Below are positions 22,332-30,429 of a stretch of DNA of 30,429 bases, one piece after another. The position numbers and the translations under genes were made by a program. Position 1 is the stretch's first letter. Each line of letters begins with the position of its first letter. The notes below the pieces were generated by a model that saw only the letters and a program-made list of their open reading frames with translations, ran no database searches and was not told the origin of the DNA. The DNA is from Bacteroidota bacterium (GTDB taxonomy: Bacteria; Bacteroidota; Bacteroidia; B-17B0; Aurantibacillaceae): assembly GCA_016708845.1 (NCBI GenBank), contig JADJFB010000024.1, positions 1 to 30,429 on the forward strand, in the 5' to 3' direction.

Positions 22332-23116
22332 ATGAGCATGAGTAATTTATATGATGAATATGGTTTAATAACTATTATACTGTTACTTTCTGCTTTACAG
22401 CTGGCTTTATTGATGCTGTTGGCGGTGGTGGATTGATACAAACACCTTTCCTATTAATTACATTTCCAAAATGCCATTGCCTATTTTATTTGGCTTTAAT
22501 AAAATTGCAGCCTTAGCAGGAACATCTATCGCTGCATTTAAGTACGCTAAAAAAATCACATTTAATTATAAATTACTTTTTGTGATTGCCTTGAGTTGTT
22601 TTGTATCTTCTTTTTTAGGCGCACAAATTATTAATCACATTGATACCAATGTGTTAAAGCACTCATCTTAATTATATTAATTGCAATAGCTATTTATACC
22701 TTTTTAAAAAAGATTTAGGTTCAATGAGAAACAAAGGAACTTGCAATTAATAAGCAATTGCTCTATGGTTCTTGTATTGGTTTAATTGTTGGATTTTTAT
22801 GATGGCTTTTTTGGTCCAGGAACTGGAAGTTTTTTGTATTAGGCTTTGTAGTTGTGTTAGGTTTTGAATTTGTAAAAGCCTCGGCTTATGCAAAATTCGT
22901 AAGTGTGTGACTAATATTTCAGCTCATCGTCTTTATTAAAGAAGGGAATTATATTTACATCTCGCCATTTTATTGGCGGTATTTAATATCATTGGTAGTT
23001 TTATTGGTAGCCACTTAGCCTAAAAAGGAAATGGCTTTGCGAATTATTTTCCTTATCATTGTTTCCACGTTATGATTCTGAAATACGGATATGATGTACT
23101 GAAGGTTTATTTTTAA
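22332..23116 (+). CDS. TSUP-family transporter (TauE/SafE type), frameshifted
   Basis: About 260 residues, multi-spanning inner-membrane permease; relatives move sulfite, sulfonates or similar anions. The two family half-repeats are visible: AGFIDAVGGGGLIQTPFLL near 22400 and GFYDGFFGPGTGSFLVLGF near 22795 once indels are restored. Between them lie PILFGFNKIAALAGTSIAAF and a hydrophobic stretch FVIALSCFVSSFLGAQII. The end reads ILKYGYDVLKVYF with a stop at 23114-23116. ATG 22332 (MSMSNLYDEYG) is the best start. At least eight indels in 780 bases, much denser than in the genes to the left, so I cannot exclude true decay. Confidence 0.8.
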
Positions 23117-23120
23117 ATCT

Positions 23121-23145
23121 TTGAGGTCTCAAATTGCGTCCTCAA
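23121..23145. repeat. 25-base palindrome upstream of the ORF6N gene
   Basis: Starts TTGAGG and ends CCTCAA, with core CAAATTG. Ten of the twelve arm positions pair around a central A at 23133; the mismatches are arm positions 7 and 9. Its central 21 bases are nearly the same as the palindrome inside the ORF6N coding sequence when that is read on the opposite strand. A protein-binding operator is an inference. Confidence 0.65.
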
Positions 23146-23250
23146 ACAAAATTTGCAAAACAGTTCAAAATATTACCCCAATTTTAGGCAAAACCTCAAA
23201 CCATATGGCCTATACTATAAAATTTCTCAACTTTTGAACCATATATTATT

Positions 23251-23833
23251 ATGATGCACAAGAGAGGCTGAATTATTAAAGATTACCGAGGAGGTTACAT
23301 TATACAAAATTTATGTGATTAGAAACCAAAAAGTAATGCTAGACCGTGATTTAGCAGAACTATATGGAGTAGAAACAAAGCGATTAAAGGAAGCTGTTAA
23401 GAGAAATTTAGGGAGATTTCCAGAAGATTTTATGTTTCAATTAACTGAAGTTGAATTAAATAATTGGAGGACGCAATTTGCGACCTCCAATTCAGATAAA
23501 AAGGGATTAAGGTATTTACCTTGCCTTTTACCGGAAAGAAAGGGTGTAGCGTAGCTTTGAGCGTTCTTAATAGCGAAAAGGCTATTTCTGTTAATATTCA
23601 GATCATTAGAATATTTACCAAAATTAGGCAAATGCTACAAATTCTAGTAAATTACGTTTCAGAGAATTGAAGAACTTCGTAAAAAACAGACAATAACACA
23701 AGAACTAGGCAAATGCATTTTTCAATACCTAGATGAACTATTAGACAAAAAAGAAAATGAGAACCAGAACCAAAATCCGTTTTTTTTTTTTCGATATAAG
23801 GTTTCGGGAAATAAAAAACACCATGGGTTTTAA
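23251..23833 (+). CDS. ORF6N-domain DNA-binding protein
   Basis: The ORF6N domain (PF10543) is found in phage-type regulators related to KilA-N/Ant proteins and is common on Bacteroidota mobile DNA. Readable sequence: ELLKITEEVTLYKIYVIRNQ, KVMLDRDLAELYGVETKRLK, RNLGRFPEDFMFQLT and NNWRTQFATSNSDKKGLRY. After indels between 23530 and 23560 it continues SVALSVLNSEKAISVNIQII and RIFTKIRQM, and later QELGKCIFQYLDELLDKKEN. That is the usual full-length architecture of about 185 residues. The ATG at 23251-23253 needs one frame correction to reach ELLKITEE. The 3' end is uncertain because of a run of 12 T at 23780-23791; 23833 is the stop in the printed frame. It converges on the SMC-like gene. Confidence 0.85.
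23462..23492. repeat. 31-base near-perfect palindrome inside the ORF6N coding sequence
   Basis: Centred on T23477, 14 of 15 arm positions are complementary; only A71/A83 fails. The arms begin AATTGGAGG and end CCTCCAATT, with the core CGCAATTTGCG. It encodes the conserved stretch NWRTQFATSN. The inner 21 bases match the upstream palindrome at 23123-23143. Confidence 0.75.
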
Positions 23834-23850
23834 AAACCGTCAGGTGTTTT
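23813..23850. terminator. Bidirectional terminator between converging genes
   Basis: AAAACACC pairs with GGTGTTTT, with an inner GGTTTT/AAAACC helix between. A run of A on the left and T on the right allow it to work on both strands. It ends 14 bases before the stop of the SMC-like gene. Confidence 0.75.
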
Positions 23851-23863
23851 AATAATTTATTTT

Positions 23864-26800
23864 TTAAAATTGAGCCTCAACTTCCGTTACAATACTTGGG
23901 AAGATACAACGTTGCTATTTTCTTCTCTTCTGAACTGATATGTATTTATAATGCGCTTCTAATCCGATTTATTAGGCAAAACCATTAATCATCATAATAT
24001 TTCTGTTTTTAGCAAAACGTAATAATTCACGTAAATAGTGTGCCGAAATTTGACCTACCTCATCAATAATACAGTGTACTTTAAAGTCTGTACTACCACG
24101 GTGAGAAGATTCTTTAATGAATACGTGTAATAAAGTAATATAGATAATCGCTTTTACTAAGATATCCGTTCAGTACTACCAATATATCAATTTATGAGTC
24201 CAGCCAGTTTCGTTTAAGCCTCTTTAATATTGAATTTCAATTCAAATAAATCCTAAACGAATTTCTTCTTGCTCTTGCTCTTTAATGGCCGTACGCAATT
24301 GATCCAACAATTTAACGGCACTTGTACTAATCTCACGTTTTTATGCCTGGCGAAATCAGTATTAAATAATCCTTCGTTATACACTAAACCATTCTCTTCT
24401 CGGAACTCTTGAATACGTTTTAATAATTTGTAAACCTTGTTATCTGAATCTTCCAAGCGAATTTTGATAAACTCAATTAATTTTGATTCTTCAAACTCTG
24501 CTTTCTTAAAATCTTCCGCAATTAAGGTAATGATGTGTTGAATTTTATCTTTTTGTCCACTTAACTCACGAACTTTAGTAGCAATACTGTCGGTTACTAA
24601 ACCAATTTGAGTAGCGGTTTCTGCAATTGATAATTCAATTTTTTTTCGTTAATAAATGAACGAAGTTTTAGGCAAAACGTTCGTATTCACCTTGCGTAGC
24701 ATCATTACGAATGATAAAGTTAAAGTGATTATCTAATCTGAATTTACCAGCAAACTCATTTACATAACGTTGGAAAGCGGTGTACTCTTCATTAAAATGC
24801 GAATCATTTTTAAGGAGTTGAGTACACAAATCCATTACACTATAATTTGTTTTCTTAGGTTCTGCGCGCTCAATAATATCTGCATATTTATTGAATACAG
24901 GTGTTTCACGGAAGTTCTTCGTAAAATAATTAATACCGTTATTAAATTCAATTAGCTCTTCTTCAAACGCACGTTTTTGTTTATTCAACTCCATACGTTT
25001 GATGTTGAACTTACGAGCTTCTTCAATCTCAGCAGTTAAATCATTAGCAGATTTCACATACTCTTCCTTCTTTTGAATTAAATCAGGAAGCTTATCAAAA
25101 ATTTCACGCTTATCTTTTAAGTAATCGCTTACAATTTGAGAGTATTGATCAATTTCTTTTAAGCTTCTGTAATTCTTTTATATTATCGTCAATTTTTTAA
25201 TTTTTTATTGTCAACACCTTTTGCTTTGAAATTTCGCTTCTTTTTTCGGCGCTTAAGCTATTTCTTTTTCTTCGTATTCTTTAACTTTGATTTTTCTTTT
25301 CAACCTCAACTTCTGAAATTTCGTTTCTTGTCTTGCTTTTAAATCAGCTAAACGCTCATCGTTGATAGGCTTTTAATTTATCAAATTGAGTATTGAAATC
25401 ATTTAATAAATTATTTTCTTTTTATTTAAAATTGCTAATTCTTCTTCAACAATATTTAATTTTTGCGGTTACCAGATAAAGATTCTTCAATTTCCTTACT
25501 TGCACGTTGTTTCCAGTCTTCTAATTCAGAATTAATTTTCTTTTCGCGTTTTCTGCTAACTCTAAAGAGTAAGTTAAACTTTTAAATCTTCTTTTAATTC
25601 ACCTAATTGCTTACCAATTTATCGGCAGCCAACATTTTTCTTCGTTGTTGCCGCTTGGAATTGGTTTCATCGACTCTTCCAATCTTTCGAATTATTGCTA
25701 AACGTTCATTTTTTTCAAATTGATATTCTTCATTGATTTAGAAACAACTTGAACATCATCTAATTTTAAAGATATACCATATAACGATAATCCTTTAGCA
25801 TCCGTACAGGACTTAAATCGGTTACGGAATAATAAATTTTCGTTAACAACCTTACCAATAGTATTATGCCAATCTTTAATTTTTTTTCTAAATAACCATA
25901 CAATGCATCGTGTTGAACATTTAATTTTCTTCGATGGTTTGATCTCCGTTTTAACTGATGATCTCGTTATTAGTTTTTTGGATTTGATTAGATATGAACT
26001 TTTTAATTTGCTTTAAATTTTCCCACTCTTTTGAATGGATTGAACCAAGTTGTTTTAATAGCTAACTCCGATTTGTTTTTATAATTAATCGCTCTTAATT
26101 CAGCTAATTCCGTTTCTTGCTTTATTTCGTTCTCATAAAACGCGTATTACGAATTACTTTTTCTTCCGCTTTTAATTCGTTGAATTCAATTTGTTTACTG
26201 TTACTTCTTGCATTCAGCTCTGATAAAGCTTCTTCACGTTTTGTTTTAAGTTCAGTATCTCTTTTATTGAATTCGTTTTTGAAATAATTGTAATTCGTTA
26301 TAGTGATTAAAAATTTACTGGTTCGAGAATTTATTTTATTAACATAAGCTGCTTTATCATTACGTAATTGCTCAATCAAAGATGAATATTTCATCTCAAT
26401 ACTTTGAACGTTTGATGTTAACGATTCGTATTCACGGCGAGCAATGTTAAAATCTACTTGTAATTTATCGCTCGCATTTTTCTCAACTGCTTCCTCAATG
26501 TTTTTCTTTGTACTCTTTTAATTTTTTGTTTAGCTTCTCGAATCGTTCTATCGTAGTAACCGATCTCTTCACGAACATCTTTTGTTTTCTTCTAATTGTG
26601 TCTTTTGTTCTTCGTTTGCTTCGGTTAATTTATCTAGCTCTTCTTGTTTTCTTGAGAGGCTTTACTAATCGCTTCGTTTTGAGTTTCGGCATAACGCAAA
26701 CTGCTACCCAATTTATCAGCCATTTCCATTTGTGTCCTTTTAGCATTTGTGCATGATCGTATTTTTATCAATGAACTCGATTAATTGTTGTGTTTCTTTT

Positions 26801-27493
26801 TTCAGTACGTTTCAATATCTGTGTATTTTTCGTTGAACGACGTAACTGACGTTCAACTTGCTCTAACTTAATACTACTGTTTTCGGTAGTTAAGTGAGTT
26901 CGCAATAAAATCTTTTATAAAACGAGAATCAATACTACTTTTAGAAAAAAGAATACGTTGGTAATTGACTTCAGAATATTTTGATATTTCTCGTTACCTT
27001 TTAAGATGTGGAATTTAGATAATAATTTATCGGTTTCTGTTCCGTAAATAATATTACGGTAACGCTCAAACGTATCAATTTGATTGGAAATAAAATCCAC
27101 GTTATCAAATCAGCAAACCTCTTTTATTTTAATCGCTTCATCATTTTCGTTGAAGAAATAATCAGGACCATACGTGCATCTACAAACGGAATACTAATTT
27201 ATTGTGACGATAAACAATTACAAAAAAATGGTTGTTTCTTTCTGTTTGAATTTCATAAATTAAATAGGAGTTCTCATATTGAAAATAATGTTCTTCAAAC
27301 GGTTTTTGTAAGCCGAAATACCTAAACCCTCTTGTATTAGCGCTTAAAAAACAAAATAGCACGTTGCAATGAAGTTTTACCAAAGTTATTGGTACCCACA
27401 AACAAGTGTTCCACTAAGTTCAAAGTCGGTGTACTTAACGTTGGCAATGTTAATTTGTACAATCCTGTTTAATATTCTGCAATTATTTTCCAT
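23864..27493 (-). CDS. SMC/MukB-like coiled-coil ATPase (condensin-like), heavily frameshifted
   Basis: 3,630 bases, about 1,210 residues. The N-terminus reads MENNCRILNRIVQINIANVK, then GTLVCG and, after one extra G, TNNFGKTSLQRAILFF: a Walker A (G-T-N-N-F-G-K-T-S; GKT codons 27373-27381). It continues PFEEHYFQYENSYLIYEIQT and VDFISNQIDTFERYRNIIYG. The middle (about 24.6-26.9 kb) is Lys/Glu/Leu-rich coiled coil, for example NDLTAEIEEARKFNIKRMEL. Near the C-terminus GST(G)TDILVKAIIYITLL resembles an ABC/SMC signature. VHCIIDEVGQISAHYLRELL is Walker B with catalytic Asp-Glu (24059-24064). After it comes FAKNRNIMMING, and the end is PSIVTEVEAQF with the stop at 23864. Termini that together make one ATPase head are the SMC layout. 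MukB, MksB/JetC and DUF3584 proteins are candidates; I cannot decide among them. It follows the ~527-residue gene by 33 bases. Frameshifts occur about every 100 bases. Confidence 0.75.
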
Positions 27494-27526
27494 GTTTCTT
27501 CTATTCTCTTTCCTATTTCCTATCTA

Positions 27527-29107
27527 TTAATAATCATATAATCCTTCGTACACCTTTTTTTGCATTTGGATCTTTACTTTTGGTGCTGCAGTGCTAACTA
27601 ATTATGAATATAATCCTATTGTTCTACGTTTTTTTTGCTTACCCAATTTCTTTTCCAATAGTTTTCACTTAACCTGTTATTGGCTCGTAAAACTCAGGCA
27701 TTTCTCCATTCATCAAATTTCTTCTGTCAATAACCAATGCATAAAACTACGAAACATTTCCTTCTAATAATGCTTTTATAAAATACCATCTAATCTTTCA
27801 TTTTTTCTTATCGGCATCTTAATTCAATAAAATAGAATGAGCATTGGCATGCTTTGTTCCAACTTCTTTATGATGGGAAACCATTCTGTTGAATCTTAAT
27901 TCAAAAGAGCAACTGCCGGGAACATACAGTCTGCTTTCATTTTCTTTACCAATCTATATTTTAGCATAATCGGTGACGGTTTTACTACATGCTTTTTTTT
28001 CATACAGCTGAAACAATATTCAACAGCTGTTGTGTATTTGAAGAAGAATATTTTTATTGCTTCTTGAGAAGCCACACAACTCTTGGTCAAGCGTGCTTTT
28101 GGAGCAACTCTAATTTCTTCCCATTTAGTTAAATTATCAAATACTCCTTTTTAGTATTTTGATTAAAAAAAAAAATAACCTCTTTTTTTGCACTATCCAC
28201 TTCATACCATTCTAACGATTGCTTTTTCTAAAAACTAAAGCCTTAAACCTCTTCTTTAATTTTAATAGCGCATAATGCAGTCTAAAATAATGTCCAGGAT
28301 TTATCACGCCTTTGTACTCTGGAAAGCTATACTCAAACTTGCATAGGCTTGTAGCAAAGAATCATTTTCTAATCATGCGCTCCAGCTGCAGAAATGTTTT
28401 AAGTGGAAGGTTATGAAAGTTTTCAGAAACGTTGAATATTTAGTTGACAAAAGCTCCAGAACTAAAAACTAACATTAATAAAAAATTGATGTCTTCACTT
28501 GTAAATTATTTAGTTATAAATTATTGCCTGAGTATCATCAGACTAGAACTGCTTTCTTCATAAATAGCTACAGAATTAATTACATCCAATAAGTAATTAT
28601 AAGAATCTAAACTTTATACGACTCGGATTTTTCGTCTTCTAATCCAAAAAAAAGAATCACGACTCATTAAACTGCAGATCTCACGTACTTTATTATGTAA
28701 TGTTTCTGAACGATATAAGGAATTTTTTGTAGTTTTTGTTTAAATGAACATTAGCGTTACACTCTTCTGCTATTTCACTCGGACGGAAACGACTAACAAT
28801 ACCAATTTTGTTATCCATACTAGCAAACAAATCAATGATATCATTATAACGCTCAAAACGTTCTAATTTTTTCTAATTCAGAATTGGTTCGCTTAGTTTC
28901 GAGAATAGAAAAATTGTTTCCTCTTTCTATATTGTATCTAATCAATGAAAGTATACCAAGTCTGTCAAAATTTTCAGGATTATTTATCACATCATGTAAA
29001 CGGTTCATACCATCTGCTTCCGTTTCTCAGAAATAAAACACCACGAGGCTTTACAGCGAAAATATCGTGTGTTTGTTTGGTAAATTAAAACTGGTTGTTT
29101 CTTCCAT
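27527..29107 (-). CDS. Unknown protein of a condensin-like operon (second gene), frameshifted
   Basis: About 527 residues if read through, from MEETTSFNLPNKH (ATG 29105-29107) to APKVKIQMQKKVYEGLYDY (double stop at 27524-27529). Readable parts: DIFAVKPRGVLFL, EADGMNRLHDVINNPENFDR, LGILSLIRYNIERGNNFSIL, FERYNDIIDLFASMDNKIGI, VSRFRPSEIAEECNANVHL, EYKGVINPGHYFRLHYALLK and LTKWEEIRVAPKARLTKS. It is charged, mostly helical and has no signal peptide or membrane helix, so it is cytoplasmic. It lies 16 bases after the first gene and 33 bases before the ATPase gene. I recognise no family. By position it would match MukE/MksE/JetB, but it is more than twice the usual size of MukE (~230 residues), so that is only positional inference. 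Confidence 0.6.
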
Positions 29108-29123
29108 ATTATATAAATTCTAT

Positions 29124-30429
29124 TTAGTTGCTTTTTCTTTTTGGCTTTTCTTTTAAAGGTAAAATCAAAGTATAGCCTAATCAAGTTTGTTTCAGGTTTG
29201 TCCTCCACATAATCGTTGATACTGTAAACGGTATTTGAAATCTAGATGGCTTTGATACTCCACGGCAATTTCAACAAACAACGATAAACGCTCTTCAAAC
29301 GTTACTTAACTATGGGTTTTAGGAAATTTGTATTCCATTAAATATTCAAATAAGTTTAACTTTGTTTGAGCTAAAAAACGTTCAACTAATTTCAGTATCT
29401 AACTTTATTTGTTGTTCTAATCCTTGATCTTTAAGTTACCTGCCATTTTATCGGCAAGGCCACGAACCGTCAAGCGCGTAATTTTATACTTTCTAATACG
29501 CATAACACATGTCCATCATCACTGTATAAAAAAGTCGGTAGGAATTCTCCTTGTTTTAGGTGTTTTATGCCCGTTGTGTTTTTTAATGTATTGATACCAA
29601 AACAACTTCCTGAAATTCGTTTTTGAAGTGCAAAGTTCATGATCTTTTACTTCTTTTAAACGTTGTGCTTTCTTATAAACGTCTACTGATACTGAATTTT
29701 ATTGATGAAATCGGTGATGTCTGTTTGAATCTCAATTAAGAAATCCAGTTTTCAATTAAACTTGATTTTAAAGAAGATACAATTCAAAAAATTACAGCAT
29801 CTTCGTGATATTAAACAACATTCTTGTTCATCTACATAGTTGATCGTTTGTTTAATAAAATCGACAATCGTGTCACGTTCTCGGTAATCTTCTGCTTCTG
29901 TAACTTAATGCGGTAGTTACTTTCAGTTGTGTAAGTATCATCTACATTTTTGAAGCTTAATGATTTCACGAGTTAAAGTAGAATCAATACGTTTTAAATA
30001 TTTTTAATACTACGTAAAAATCGCATTTCACGGAGTTCTTGATAAATGTAATATGGCGCTTTAACTCGTTGATGTAATCGTTAATGAAACCTGGAGTTAC
30101 TTCTCCAATTTCCATAAAATCTTCAAACATGGCAACAACAGCATCGTTTAGCTCCACCATTTCGTACTCGTAAAGTATATCAAAGATACCAATTTTACGA
30201 GTATTGCTCTTCCGTGATATCATCTTCCCAATAATTCGTTTCCGTTATATGGTCGCGCTGACCAAATAGGAATCCACTACACCACGATTGTAGTATAGAT
30301 TTGATAGCAAATCTCTTACATTAACCTGTAAACTCATTAAATAGTTCATTTGCAACTCTTAAAAATACAAAGCCTTTGGTTTCCATTAAACTTGGATTAT
30401 TAACAAAAAACAAGGTAATTAACGAAACC
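29124..30429 (-). CDS. Unknown helical protein of a condensin-like operon (first gene), possibly running off the right edge
   Basis: At least ~400 residues. Readable parts: NVRDLLSNLYYNRGVVDSYL, KIGIFDILYEYEMVELNDAV, VAMFEDFMEIGEVTPGFIND, YINELKRHITFIYQELREMR, FLRSIKNI, ITERDTIVDFIKQTINYVDE and IEIQTDITDFINKIQ. The restored end is GYTLILPLKEKPKRKSN, with a stop at 29124-29126. All-helical and cytoplasmic. Two readings of the 5' end exist. Either the gene starts at ATG 30347-30349 (MNYLMSLQVNVRD), or one missing base near 30323 joins it to SLMETKGFVFLRVANELFNE and it continues past the edge. The second seems likelier given the error rate. Position and helical content would suit a kleisin (MukF/MksF/JetA), but I see no diagnostic motif. 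Confidence 0.55.

Noticed and set aside
23177..24679. The string TTAGGCAAAAC occurs three times (near 23180, 23969 and 24666), with the shorter TTAGGCAAA/TAGGCAAATGC near 23618 and 23705.
   Set aside because: The copies at 23618 and 23705 are ordinary ORF6N codons (IRQM, LGKC), and the others share only 11 bases with no regular spacing, so I do not treat them as a repeat family or attachment sites.
24770..27325. Plus-strand ORFs within 24.7-27.3 kb that look like small hydrophobic or Phe-rich proteins.
   Set aside because: They are antisense shadows of the coiled-coil ATPase; AAA/GAA codons on the minus strand read as TTT/TTC on the plus strand.
23100..30429. CRISPR array, transposase or integrase that would mark the right side as a mobile island.
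   Set aside because: I found no regular direct repeats, no DDE or tyrosine-recombinase motifs and no terminal inverted repeats; the accessory nature rests only on gene content.

Overview
The window looks like an AT-rich chromosomal contig from the phylum Bacteroidota, probably Flavobacteriia-like. The support is a giant secreted protein ending in a gliding-motility/type IX secretion (CHU_C, type B) sorting domain, a TonB-dependent receptor with a carboxypeptidase-regulatory-like N-terminus, a type III pantothenate kinase beside a Bacteroidota-style LptC, and promoters of the form TTG-N18-20-TAnnTTTG. Almost every gene, including housekeeping ones such as coaX, lptC, the PpiD-like isomerase and a tRNA, carries one-base insertions or deletions, mostly in homopolymers. 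I read this as consensus error from an unpolished long-read assembly, worst in the first ~1.7 kb and after ~22.3 kb. I therefore annotate whole genes across frames and do not call them pseudogenes.

Layout. 1-1774 (-): class A penicillin-binding protein, cut by the left edge. 1952-6138 (+): secreted multi-domain adhesin-like protein. 6191-7448 (-): flavin-dependent halogenase-like oxidoreductase. 7559-8661 (-): dprA. 8713-11130 (+): TonB-dependent receptor. 11202-11902 (+): membrane zinc metallopeptidase (YugP type). 11942-13167 (-): glycosyltransferase. 13231-15433 (-): TPR sensor joined to a SpoIIE/PP2C phosphatase. 15513-15590 (-): tRNA-Phe. 15699-22247 (+): an envelope-biogenesis run of coaX, outer-membrane beta-barrel protein, lptC, small membrane protein, FAD/NAD-binding protein and a PpiD/SurA-like isomerase. 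22332-23116 (+): TSUP-family transporter. 23251-23833 (+): ORF6N-domain protein.

The accessory part is at the right. From 23864 to the right edge, on the minus strand, lie at least three tightly packed genes. A ~400-residue helical protein is followed by a ~527-residue protein and then a ~1210-residue SMC-like ATPase, with Walker A near its N-terminus, a long coiled coil, and a signature-like motif plus Walker B near its C-terminus. Size order and architecture recall condensin-like MukFEB/MksFEB or Wadjet JetABC modules, but I cannot assign the two smaller proteins to known families. The ATPase gene converges on the ORF6N gene at a shared bidirectional terminator. The ORF6N locus holds two related long palindromes, one upstream and one inside its coding sequence, which could be operator sites.

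Several intergenic regions carry strong bidirectional terminators and recognisable Bacteroidota promoters. No CRISPR array, rRNA or insertion sequence was seen.
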